NCBI GenBank assembly: GCA_902805475.1
Contig: CADCSX010000006.1
Span: 2,170,001-2,234,000, forward strand
DNA: 64,000 nucleotides
Direction: 5' to 3'
DNA from: Entonaema liquescens
Taxonomy: Eukaryota > Ascomycota > Sordariomycetes > Xylariales > Xylariaceae
The first letter of the stretch is position 1; each line of letters opens with the position of its first letter. The notes beneath the pieces are model-generated. The model did no database searches. It was given only the letters and a program-made list of their open reading frames with translations, and was not told the origin of the DNA. Both the position numbers and the translations under genes were made by a program. Below are positions 36,331-46,723 of this stretch, one piece after another.

Positions 36331-37426
36331 AGTGGCAGTTACAATCGATCGATGGAAGATGGTTGTTGAGGGAATAGTCTTCGGTCGTATCTGATTTAGA
36401 TACGAGGTAAGACGAGAGACAGCTCGTGGGGTAGCCAGATTGTAGGCTATGGCGAGAAGGAGGACAAGGAAAGAAACCACCAGCAGGAAGGGAGAACGGT
36501 GGTGATTTCTGGTAGAAGTAGCTCTGCCGGATTCCGCCAGTATGTATCACGAGGGGGGGTTTGAAGGGTCCAATGGGGGGTTCAACGAGAAGATCAACGC
36601 GGGGCTTTATGCACCTAAGGTATTACCCAGGTAGGTATTAGACAAGTAGACACGTAAAAAAAAAAAGTAGTGGCCTAATTGCGGTGTAGGTTTCGGAATG
36701 TCCTAAGGTCGATTCTCATAGGTACATGTATTGTTAAACGCAGGTGTCCACCTCGGATACGTGACAATGTAAGGTTGAGGACTCTGATTGATGCGTCTTG
36801 AAGTTTGTATGGAGCTAAAACGTACGCTGATTGTGACGAAGCCAAGACACCTGCGAGTCCCACCGACTTTTTCTAGATTGCGGGGGGATCACACTGTAGC
36901 ATAGGCCTAACGTAACTCAAATTAGGTACATGATCTGAGTATAAGCTAGGTACCTCTTACTGGTATTTCGGACGCTAAAAGCCAATTAACTATGATTAAT
37001 AGGCTAATACAGGTGTACTCCCAAGTACTACCTAGGTACATATGTAGGGCACCAAGATGTACATGTAGGTTAGAAACCAATAGGCCTTTCAGCTGCAAGG
37101 CCGAACACAACCATTGAAATCCGTTGTCCTGGATTGAGAAGAATTTTTGTATTACGTACAGAATCGGTGAAAAGCGAAAAGGGGTTCCGGATGGCCACAC
37201 ACCAACATACCACTCCCTATTCACCTATCTTCCATATCTGACTTATGACTATCGTAAGAGACCAAATAGGTCAATCCTGTTTCATATAATCCCATCAATG
37301 AACAAACGCCATGTCTTCCTCCCCAGTCATGCCTGTGATGTGATGTAGTGATATTCGTGGGTGCATGTGCCAATTTCTACGCCTCTAAACTCCAGCTTCC
37401 GTCAATGCTCGTGAGGGTGAAATGAT
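36331..37426. other. intergenic with saccharolysin promoter
   Basis: Nothing recognised beyond short ACCTAGGTA-type tracts near 36630 and 37030. The first 210 bp on the minus side are open in the saccharolysin frame but lack an ATG. Confidence 0.5.
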
Positions 37427-38023
37427 CTAGTTGGCTAGGATAGTTCGGACGAGTTCTGCAACATATTAGCTATTTCGCCCATCTTCTAAAAATAAGTGAA
37501 ATCCCCGTAATTTGGACTTACCAGTGTAGTTGACCTGTCCCGAGCTGGTGTCGACAGCCTTGAGCAGTTCATCCACCTCCTCATCCGTCATCTTCTCCCC
37601 GAGATTTGTCAAGATGTACTTGAGTTGACCAACACCAATAAAGCCAGTCATGTCCTTATCGAAAACTTGGAAGCCGCGGCAGTACTCGTCAGGCTCACCA
37701 GGATCGCGGAAACCACCCGGTCGGTTCAGGATTTTCGAGAAAGTTTCGAAGTCGACTACAACGATGCAGTCATATTAGTATATCGCAGCCCGATTTCGCA
37801 CAGAACACATGCAGTACTAGTAGGTTGTAAGATAATAGGGGTACTCACAATCACCGCCAACGTTGCGCTCTAAATCTCTGATCTCGGCTAAGGTAGGGTT
37901 TTGACCGCAGGCACGCAGAAGGTCGCCGAGGCTTTCGAGAGCAACACGGCCGTTGCCTCGCTTGTCGAATAATGAGAAAGCCTCCTTGTAGTTGGTTGAA
38001 GCCTGAGCATCGTTAGTGCCCAT
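37427..38023 (-). CDS. cdc4: Cdc4/Mlc1-type myosin II essential light chain
   Basis: Exons 38023-37849, 37755-37522 and 37455-37427 encode 145 residues (fission yeast Cdc4 has 141). The last exon is only 29 nt and supplies ELVRTILAN plus stop. Four EF-hand-like units are visible: FDKRGNGRVALE, the LNRPGGF linker region, FDKDMTGFIGVGQL and the VDTSSGQVNYTE unit. Most loops lack a full set of calcium ligands, as is normal for this light chain. Known role: binding the IQ motif of class II/V myosin heavy chains at the contractile ring and septum. All introns have consensus sites; the frame is intact. Confidence 0.93.
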
Positions 38024-39113
38024 GTTGACAACTTGTTAAATATCGGCTGAGGGCAGAAATGTAAGGGAGAAGCAATTGGTGTCCAATGAAGGAAGCAGAA
38101 ACTATTTGTATAGCCAAAGAAGTAAGCTCGCTTCTAAGATTGAGGCTATCGCTTTCGCTTTATTTTCTTGGGAGTCGAGTTGTTCGAAGAAATATGACGC
38201 AAGAAAAACGAATGAGCAATCCTTAGGTGTGGTGATTACTGGCGGCTACATGTTCCCAACTGCTGCGAAATGATCCTGCTGACTGGTCGTTTCTCATCGC
38301 GTAACACTGACACTAAGCCAGGACCTAGGGGGTTACGAGGGGCAAAAGCAAGGAAGCCCTCTGTTTATGTTTCCCATAGTACGAATGTGAATAACAAATT
38401 GAAGCAAACAAGAAGAACTCACCATTTTGAGGTATTGGGTGTTGGAATCGTAAGTAAATTGGGTCAGAAACGTCACGAAAACGGAGTCGAGGTTTGTGAT
38501 GATATTTTCTGGAGTTGTGAGGACGATGGTTAATGTAAATTCAGAAAGTTGAATAACGGAAGTGAAACAATGAAATTGAATTTACCCCCCCTACCTTAGC
38601 GCAGTTCAATGCTCCGTGCCTGCTGGCAATCGAGTGGATCAAGTTGGGCGTCGGTATTGACGGGGCAACGGCGTAACCTATCCTGGTTTTAGTTACTATG
38701 GGGCCTTGTGTACATAAGCTGGACAATTTGTTTGGTTAATCCACAGCGATATGGCGGGGCTAGAATTCACCGCTGAAATATGGATTGAACCAATGAGAAC
38801 CGTAAGACTGCATATATATCGAATGTATCGAATGTTATACCATACAAATTCTACTAATATAAGCGAATAATAATAAATCTTACTGCATATTGTTTCATTC
38901 ACCGAACTTGATTTTCCAAATATTGTATATCCAACGTAAAATCTATAGCTTTATTCTTTGAAGACGAGATCGAAGACATTGATCCTTAAAAACGGCCAGA
39001 AGGTTAATAAATATAAGCACCTCTCCACACTAGCTTCTGGACATACCTTTTAAAACGCCATCACAATCCTCATGATGGTTAAAATATCCTAGTAGCCACT
39101 CCTACGTATCATA
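38024..39113. other. intergenic, cdc4 promoter side
   Basis: Contains the light-chain promoter (first several hundred bases) and the 3' side of the methyltransferase gene. No additional gene seen. Confidence 0.5.
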
Positions 39114-40063
39114 TCACCGACGTCTAGTCATTAGAATATAAGTACCCCAATCGTTCTCAACCTCAGCTTCGCGCCACCGCTCTCCCATAGCCTTCCATTC
39201 CGGCACCGCATCAACCATGTGATCCCACATGATATCAAGTATATCTCCATCTCCGCCGTCTGCTCTACTCTTCGCCTCGGGATGGGCTTCTTTCCAGCCA
39301 TTGTAACAGCTAAACGTCTTCACGTAGCCTTCTACCTCACCTAGCTTCATTTTCTTCCTCAACCAGGCATTCTCATCTGTTCCCTTCTCACCGGGCTCAT
39401 GTTCTAGCCTGGTAACTTCAATCCAATCAGATTCAGGGGCTGCACACTACGTAGAAGATTGCGCAGGATATTTCGTCCAGGCTGTTCCCAATAGGACCCC
39501 ATTCCTTCTACGCCCGGTGCTACTTCGCCGAACCCGTAGACAAACCGCTCCATAATTTCGGTGGCCCGTTCGGCGCCGAGAAGCACGTTATCTTTATATC
39601 CCCAGAAAGCGACTGTGCCGCCGGAACGCACTACGCGGGCAAGGTTGGGCCAGACTTTACCGTAGTCAAACCAATGCGCGGCTTGACCCGCAACAGCCAA
39701 GTCTACGGATCCATCAGATAAGAAATCTAGATCTTCGGCGTTACCTTGACGAAATGTAATGGTAGGATCCGTTGTTGTTTGCTTTGCTTGCGTTATCATC
39801 CCTGCTGAAGGGTCGATCGCAATGACTGATTTGAAATGCGGTCTCAGATAACGCGCGATAAGACCATGACCGCATCCGAGATCTAGTAACGTGCCGCTAG
39901 ATGTGGGCAACTGGTGGTAGTTCAGTACGGTACGGAATACTGATGGAGGGTAAGCCGGCCGAAAAGCTGCATAGGCCTTTGCTGAAAATGTTGGTCGGCT
40001 GTACTTCTGTTAGCGAGATTCCTCTGAAAGGGAAGGTCGTAGAACTAACGCAAATGTCGCCAT
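39114..40063 (-). CDS. class I SAM-dependent methyltransferase (Crg1/trans-aconitate type), frameshifted in this sequence
   Basis: Exon 1 is 14 nt (40063-40050); a 51-nt intron with GTTAGT donor and CTAAC branch joins it to 39998-39114, giving MATFARPTFSAKAYAAFRP. Motif I is LLDLGCGHGLIARYL; further motifs are IAIDPSAGM, GNAEDLDF and the AGQAAHWFD loop, typical of the Methyltransf_11 proteins that include Crg1 and Tmt1. The reading frame stops at KLPG near 39404, but the next frame carries the expected C-terminus (PESDWIEVT...MKLGEVEGYVKTFSCYNGW...YILMTRRR). One additional G in the run at 39436-39439 joins the two into a 299-residue protein of family length. A sequencing or assembly error is the simplest explanation; a recent pseudogene is the alternative. 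Substrate unknown. Confidence 0.82.
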
Positions 40064-40549
40064 CTCTTGTGCAACTCAACTAACGAGAATAAGTTGGGAA
40101 TTTTAGATCTTGGTATATCTTAGTATGAGGCACATTTGTTGGTTTTATAGAGTTGATCAAGGATAAAAAAAAGAAAGACAAGGATTAAAGTTAGAAGTAC
40201 ACTCAGCTGGGGAAAACGGGAAGCTTCAGCTTGCATCTAATGTAGTGAAGCAACACCCGGTGAATTATACGCCATCGATCGGATCTGATAGTGCCAAGAC
40301 TTAGTATAAGTAAGCCTCGGGACATCAACTTCGATAATTGATACGAGAACTGGAACACTACATCATTCATTCATATTTACTTCTCAACGATTTAACTCAA
40401 CATTACTCAGACAGAAAACAGAAATAATAAGTCGTTCTCATTTAACAGTAGCAAGCAAACACATCTCCCCTCCTAATAGATTCTATCACTAAATATACAC
40501 CTATTAGACCATACATTTTTTACCCATCACCTGCCTAATAATACTCAAA
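40064..40549. other. divergent promoter region
   Basis: Shared by the methyltransferase (-) and the CoA-binding gene (+). The CoA-binding side has a CA-rich leader with many CTCAAC-type tracts. No named motif. Confidence 0.5.
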
Positions 40550-41204
40550 ATGACTACCGAAACAACCGTCCGAACTTTCTTCAACTCCCCTCAATTCGCC
40601 GTAGTAGGCGCAAGCACAAACCCCGCCAAGTTTGGTCATAAGGGTAAGGAAACCCCCTATTTAGCCCTCCATCCTCTTATTCGTTCATCTCCGTGCGCGT
40701 CATTCGGAGGCTCAAAGTGGCGTATTACACATATACACATAAGATACGACATAAATATAACTTCATGCTATATATCTACCTACCTACCTGTGTAAAGAAC
40801 GAATTACTAACTATCCCAAAGTCTTCACTTGGTATCACGCGCACTCGCTTCCCGTAACGCCCATCAACCCAGCCAGCGCCAGCATCGAGACCCCTTCGGC
40901 GTGCACCCCACGGTGAAGTCCCTCGCGGACCTGCCCGACCCGCAGCACACGTCTCTGTCGGTCATCACGCCCGCGCCCGTGACCCTGAACGTGCTGAAGG
41001 AGGCCAAGAAGCTCGGCATCCCCGCCGTGTGGCTGCAGCCGGGGACGTGGGACGACGCGGTGATCGACTACGCGCGGGGCGCCGAGGGGCCGAGGACGGG
41101 GGCTACGGGGCGCCGTAGTCGCCGGGGACGGCGGGAACGGCCACGGCGGCTGGTGCGTGCTTGTCGACGGCGAGCGCGGCCTCAAGGCGGTGGGAAAACT
41201 GTGA
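40550..41204 (+). CDS. CoA-binding (Rossmann) domain protein, with three apparent single-base losses
   Basis: Exon 1 (40550-40643) and exon 2 (40822-41204) meet in phase as FGHK-VFTWYHAHSLPVTPINP. FAVVGASTNPAKFGHK is the nucleotide-binding loop of small CoA-binding proteins (YccU type), followed by VKSLADLPDP, LSVITPAPVTLNVLKEAKKLG and IPAVWLQPGTWDD. The conserved sequence is spread over three frames: one added C in 40891-40894 and one added G in each of 41086-41089 and 41107-41110 give a single frame ending GGWCVLVDGERGLKAVGKL. Exon 2 is strikingly G+C-rich compared with both flanks. The true function is unknown; bacterial relatives bind CoA. With the sequence as given, translation would stop after about 60 residues. 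Confidence 0.75.
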
Positions 41205-41628
41205 GTCGACTTGTGCTTGCTACCTTCTGCGAGTTAGGCGCCGACAAAAGGCTTAAATTGCTAGGAAGGGGCTTGGGTTGGGAAAGCTTGTGGGAGCGAT
41301 GTGCGCTCTGATGTGAGCGTGGCGACTTCGCGCCGATATCATATTCGACAGATAATTTTTCGTCACTAATTGATAGATTTCGATTGCATATTTCAAAGAT
41401 GTGGGTTTTCTCAGCTAGGTACTTATCTTGGGATCTGTCAGCGATCCAGATTAACGGGAGCGTCAGATAAATACGAGCAAATTACTAGTCTCGGTAACTC
41501 TTGATACTGTTTGGGGGTCAAAATACCCAATGTATAACAACATCTAAGCTTATTGTGCTCACTTTCATTACATTCTGTCTATCTACCTGTGGTAATTAGG
41601 TACATGGCTTCTCATCCTATCCAACCAC
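41205..41628. other. convergent intergenic region
   Basis: 3' ends of the CoA-binding gene (+) and the DHH gene (-). Nothing else recognised. Confidence 0.5.
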
Positions 41629-43180
41629 TTAAGCAGTGGTTTTCTTGCCAAAATACTTTGTCAGCGTATTTGACTGCTTTGGGACAGCGTCCTTCTTCGT
41701 CTTCTTCGGACTTCCTCCTTCAGGTTTCTTCCCTATCTCTAGGATGTCCATAAACTCTTCAAACTCTGCCTTGGGAACAATACCGCCACTAGCTTCTTTA
41801 TGCCCTCTCGCGAATGATTCTCCAAGTCTTTCCCGTAGAGTTGGATTTGGTGCCTTCGCCGCAATTCCCTTTAATACTTCGATAATGTTCACCGGCGTGT
41901 CCCTCGCCTGCGCACTCCGAGGGACCCGACACGAGAAGTTGACCATGCCCGGAAGATAACCTTCATTAGCTACTAGGATCACCTCCAGCTTCGGTGCTCG
42001 AAGATACCCTGCCCAGCGCGTTGCTATCACGGGATGAATTTGCGCGGCGGAGTTGATGCGGAAAACAGCGATTTTGGTATCACTTGAGAATTTCGGGGCC
42101 GTATGGGTACATCGCTCTACCTCGGCATTTACTTCAGCCCTGGCAGCAAGAAGACTCTCGTTCTTAAGCAGTTCCTTAGGCGAGCTAGCAGAAGTCAGGA
42201 CATCCCAGGCAGCGGGAACGTCATAGGCCGCGGTTCGACGGGGAGCGTTGATAAGCGATACGGCATCGTTTATTGCTTTTTTAGTATATGTCTTAAAAGT
42301 AACTTTCATATCTGGAAACGGTGGTTCCCATTTCAACGTATTGCCCAAGTCGCCGTGAGTGCCCATCGCGCATAACCAATCGCACTGGCTCTTCACTTCC
42401 TCGTGTAGCTCGTTGCAAATATGATAAGTAAGAAGTGAGCTCGTAGCGACTGGTGGAGAGTGGCACGCTGTGACGTGCTCTGAGCCCTCGGGGAAATCGT
42501 CCTCCAACGACCAATGATGGTCTATAATCAAGGCCTTGTGAGGGGAGTCTATTACTGGGGGTGACTTCCTCGATCCTTGATCTAAAATAAAGACATATTC
42601 AGGATGATGACTTGCCATGGCGATGCGCTCATTCTCTTCGTGAATATTACTACCTTTTTGAAGTAGATGTGCCGATATAAGATGAGGCTCTAGACCAAGC
42701 AAGACAAGGGTCTTCTGTAATATAGCACCTGAGGTTAACCCATCAGCATCCTTATCAGGGACAATCAAAGTCTTCTTTTTCGCAGACACGCTACATGCTA
42801 ATTATTAGCTGAATGGCTATAATCGGTACTAGTCATAGAACATGCCATTCCAGAATGAAATTGCGAGCGCGCTCGATCTGAGTTCTTGGAGCGGGCCATA
42901 TGATTTCGCCAGTTTCCTCATCTTGGATCGAAGGGGTAAGATGATACTCCGGGACTTCCGGTCGAGGTTTCTTAGCTTTTGGAGTGGCCTTCGATACTGT
43001 AGATGCACTACGCTTCATCTGTAGTGTTGCCAGCCCCTTGGTCGTGGCGGGTAAATATGTTTTCAAGTGAGGGCGAGTAGCAAACCGGTTGACAATCTTT
43101 TTGATAGTACCTGCGCGCCTCCTGATAAGAAAGGTCTCGAATGCCTTCGGTACGTTGGCATAACTGAATTTTGCAATCAT
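41629..43180 (-). CDS. DHH-family phosphoesterase
   Basis: Exon 1 is 43180-42846 and exon 2 is 42790-41629, 498 residues. The junction FILE-C-VSAKKK needs a GC-AG intron (42791-42845, donor GCATGT, acceptor TGTAG, CTAAT branch); no GT donor gives the right phase. Motifs: TLIVPDKDADGLTSG (motif I), FILDQGS, LIIDHHWSLEDD (the DHH box), CAMGTHGDLG, and a DHHA1-like C-terminus ending in a basic KKTKKD tail with SNTLTKYFGKK. That last segment resembles a PCNA-interaction-type tail, though this is inference. The first ATG (43180) adds a basic 54-residue leader; MKRSASTVSK at 43018 is an alternative start. Known family activity: metal-dependent cleavage of phosphodiesters or polyphosphates; substrate here unknown. 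Confidence 0.85.
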
Positions 43181-44185
43181 AAGGCGCACTAATTAATTAT
43201 ATATCGAAGTCTATTACTATGGTTGATATCAGTGGAAGCTGTAGGTTAATTGAGACATGAAAGAGTCGAGTCAACGCCGATGACGTCAGCGACGGGACAT
43301 TTTTAGTGGACGACTAGGACGAATTATTCAGCCTTAGACGTCAAGTTTGTCTTTTCTACAATTCTTTATCAATTTTTACTTATTTTCTCAGAAACAACTT
43401 CAAATTGAATAATGTAAATCAGCCAAGAAGAAATCTACAATTACACTAAATTCAAGGGCTATTTCTCACATATGAAGTCTTGAATACCTAATTAAGAGGA
43501 TTATTCCATGTCGCCTTTAATTGAACTAGGTACCTTGAGGTAAATGCGCCACAGACCAAATACCTACATGGTTGTCCTTCGGTACTCTTACTCTCGAGTT
43601 GCAATTTCATCTTACGAGTGCCTCTTATCTAAGGTATAACCGATGTGTAAGGCCGAATCATTCGTTAGGGTCTTGGCCTTCTAAGTTATTTTAGGTGTTC
43701 TTTTGCATACCCCTTAACACTCAGCGATACTGCTTAACATGACGATGAAATATCTTGAAACGATGAGGCTAATGAATAAGGGTGTTATACTAGTCATAGC
43801 CATTCTTTAATCGCTTGTGTCAAGAGGTACGCCAACTCCACTTCGATGGTCTAGTCAACCTATGACTTACGTGCCATAGCTTTGCGCCGGGTGACTTCAT
43901 TTACAACTATGAATCTTAAAAGTGCCCAAGCCGGTCATCCACACACTTGTTCTACTCACATATTGTGATAGCCATTACAGAACTCGACTCCTGAGTAGTA
44001 CAATGAGGAACTCATACGCTCTAAAACATTATATAAACTCGATCTCCCCCGTGCCGAACCTCCAGTCCCTTCATTTCACATTTCTTTTTTACTCATCTCG
44101 ACAGCAATCTCGAAAACCGCAAGAACGAAATATTCGGCATTTAGGAACGCAACTGCTTTATGAAGTCTTAACTTATACGGGCATC
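43181..44185. other. intergenic with promoter of the first cysteine-rich gene
   Basis: A+T-rich. A longer open frame (43922 onward) leads into the cysteine-rich gene in the same frame, but it lies across the TATA box and its sequence is not protein-like, so the inner ATG is preferred. Confidence 0.5.
44030..44037 (+). promoter_or_regulatory. TATA box of cysteine-rich gene 1
   Basis: TATATAAA followed by CTCGATC, 156 bp before the ATG. The paralogue downstream has TATTTATACTCGACC at nearly the same distance. Confidence 0.6.
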
Positions 44186-44410
44186 ATGTGTAGATTGGTA
44201 GACCATATGTGTCGCACGTGCAAAACTCTCGTTTGGGGGCCAGAGTACGTTTGGACATGTGAGAATCATACAAAATGCTTGTCGATGCCGCGTCAAGTGC
44301 GCGATACTTATTGCGAGGCTCACAAAAGGAAGGAGCCAAGGCCGGATCCAAATCCAGACAAATCAGGAGAGTCACAGGGAGGAGGATCAAAATCTGGGGA
44401 ATCGAAATGA
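44186..44410 (+). CDS. small cysteine-rich protein, copy 1
   Basis: 74 residues, single exon. MCRLVDHMCRTCKTLVWGPE opens a compact domain with Cys at 2, 9, 12, 25, 31, 43 and His at 7 and 46, arranged like a zinc-binding module (CxxC and YCxxHK). A Gly/Ser/Lys-rich hydrophilic tail follows (from ~47). There is no signal peptide, so it is probably intracellular. The start is chosen because copy 2 begins at the same residue and because the TATA box lies 156 bp upstream. It resembles in layout the short MC-initiated cysteine-rich proteins common in fungi, whose role is unknown to me. Confidence 0.7.
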   Translation: MCRLVDHMCRTCKTLVWGPEYVWTCENHTKCLSMPRQVRDTYCEAHKRKEPRPDPNPDKSGESQGGGSKSGESK

Positions 44411-45319
44411 ACGCAACCAATTGCCTCTTAGTTTCGAGGCTCTTAAGTTGTAGGCTGGGGGAGACACCAGGTACCTAGGTAGTTACTGTATCTTCTAGAA
44501 GATTGAAGAACCTAGGACATTGTCGATGAGAAGTTATAGCTATCCAGGCGCCGACGTTTATGTTTACCTTGAAGTACTAGCTAGATAATTTCTAAGAATA
44601 TAAATATCTCTGCCAATCTTTCTGCGCCGTCTTCCCTTTGGACCGTGAAGAACCACATTCAAAGATCAAGAAATGAGTCAACATTTTGATCTCTACTTCT
44701 TTCTAAAATATGGTATGGGGCGTTTTCTGATATCCCTAGTAAGCATGGTATCTAGTAGCTACCCCTATGAGACCCCGATACACTTAGATAAAGATAATAC
44801 GCGAAGATATCATAATCATCGTATCTATGTCTTAGACTAAGACGACTGTTCAAAAATATTGATATAGATTATCACATTAGAAGATCGTTAGTAGCTATCC
44901 TATGGAGGGTAGTGTATAATTCTACACGTTACTCTTTTAAACAATAATCAGTCACGGATTCGCTTCTATATGTATGATTTATCGAGGTAACTTATTTAAA
45001 CATGTATCACAAGAGGCTTCAATTACGGGCCAGCCTGGTGGACTATTGAATGGAATTGCTTGGTGAATGAATCGTAACCTCACTTCTACAATGAACGACA
45101 TGACGTGAATTACATTACAAGTCACTCGTTATCCTATTCACAAGCCGAGTTAGATCTCTCGGAAAACTATTTATACTCGACCTTAGCAGCACCCAAACAC
45201 AAAGTCTTACCTATCTGCCTACCTCAACAACAAAAAAAAACATCTCAACAAGCAAACAGCAAGCCATTTCCGCCTTCGGGAATAGCATACTTCCAGAATC
45301 GTTTACCGTCAAGAGCACC
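44411..45319. other. spacer between the two cysteine-rich paralogues
   Basis: Holds the copy 1 terminator and the copy 2 promoter. An ACCTAGGTAG tract follows copy 1, and a comparable ACCTAGGTACC tract follows copy 2. Confidence 0.5.
45168..45175 (+). promoter_or_regulatory. TATA box of cysteine-rich gene 2
   Basis: TATTTATA followed by CTCGACC, 152 bp before the ATG; it matches the copy 1 box in spacing and 3' flank. Confidence 0.55.
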
Positions 45320-45499
45320 ATGTGTAAGTTAGTCGACCACATGTGCCAAGTATGCGGGACCCTCGCTTGGGGACCCGAGTACGTCAAGACTTGCAAAGAA
45401 CCCCAGAAATGCATGTCGATGCCAACTCAGAAGCGTGATGCGTATTGCACGACGCATAAGCCGCCTCCGCCACCACCGAGCGCTTATAGCGGCTCTTAA
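45320..45499 (+). CDS. small cysteine-rich protein, copy 2
   Basis: 59 residues, single exon. All eight Cys/His positions of copy 1 are kept at identical residue numbers (Cys 2, 9, 12, 25, 31, 43; His 7, 46). Over the first 47 residues 31 are identical, including VDHMC, WGPEYV, SMP and YC..HK. The tails differ completely: here six prolines then SAYSGS. The pair therefore arose by tandem duplication with selection on the cysteine scaffold and drift in the tail. No signal peptide. Function unknown. Confidence 0.72.
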   Translation: MCKLVDHMCQVCGTLAWGPEYVKTCKEPQKCMSMPTQKRDAYCTTHKPPPPPPSAYSGS

Positions 45500-46723
45500 C
45501 TGGAATCTTTGGACCGTATCGGGCGCTTCACAGCACACCTACCTACCTAGGTACCTAGTCATAGGCGATACCTGGAAAGCTTGGGGGATTGGAGTGTGAG
45601 GAAACCATACATGGGGACGAGTAGATAGTCTACTACATGTAGACCACCGCCTAGATTCCGGATGATATTGATCGAGCAAAGGACACTTTTTAGTACCTTG
45701 GCTACCTAGGTTAGAGTTCCTCGTGGAACACCTGCCTTTAAGAATATACATACCTTTACCCAAGTACTTATGCAATCCAAGGCTCAACTGCTTTGGGGAA
45801 ATGTTGTTTACTCCCTTTATTCTTAGATAACAGAAAAAACTTACGAAATTCGTCTTATTACTAGATGCGAAGCCTGGGCAGTGGCAGTGCAGTACCTAGA
45901 GCACCAAGGGTTAACTTGACGCTGTGGGATATTACTTTGATTCGAACTCAGCTAGTGGACTGGAATCATCATTTTGGAGTCTCCGGACATAAGTGGAGGA
46001 TCAGTACGATGGTTACTGCAGCCAGGCCTCATCTCCTATATTGTAACTAGTCGCCTACTGTCTTGTGGGATATTCGGTTCTCATAAACTGATTTGGCCAC
46101 CAGACATCCAAGCCCAACTTCCATGCAACCTTCAAAACCCAATCCGATTCCCTTAGAAGCTGCCTACCGACAAGAATAATATCAGCCAGGGGCTGTCCCT
46201 TACCCTTTACGTCGGTTATCTCTTTCACTACCCTAAGGAATACCTGGGACTGGAGTATTGAGGTTGGATAGAGTCATTCTGACGACTTATCGACCTATTT
46301 ACTTATATTCTCGTAAAGCGAGGCGCCAATGACTCCCCGAAATACCAAAGATCCTCTACAGATATATTTATATACGGAAGACCACGGATATAATAAATCT
46401 TGTTGGTAAATCTTAGAGATTTTAGATAACATCTTGTGGGCGGTCTTCCCTATGCCTTCGTCACTTCTCGAATGGGAACGAGGTGATCCTATACAGGGAC
46501 CAACCCGGTCGAGTGGGGCCTGACCTTCGTTTATTTCCTCAATGGGAACGAGCAATGGGGGCCGATCTTCCCTATTCGTCACAATATTGATTGCGTACGG
46601 TCCCGCGTATCATGGTAAGCCGGTAAACTCGTAAGCCTCCAGCCCTTCCGTTGCCCCCCCTTTTTCTCCCGACAGTGGCCCGTGCCTGCAACAGCGGAAT
46701 GGGAAAACAACTGCGCAATACCG
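45500..46723. other. intergenic, nothing recognised
   Basis: Short open frames only. ACCTACCTAGGTACCTAG occurs at about 45538-45555. No tRNA or repeat could be supported. Confidence 0.5.

Noticed and set aside
40835..41185. Minus-strand ORF rich in Pro/Arg/Ser opposite the CoA-binding gene
   Set aside because: Typical antisense shadow of a very G+C-rich exon.
43922..44185. N-terminal extension of cysteine-rich copy 1
   Set aside because: It would be transcribed from upstream of the TATA box, is not protein-like, and copy 2 lacks it.
45930..46000. GATTCGAACTCA, resembling the complement of a tRNA T-loop
   Set aside because: The flanks do not pair into a T-stem and no A-box or cloverleaf could be drawn on the minus strand.
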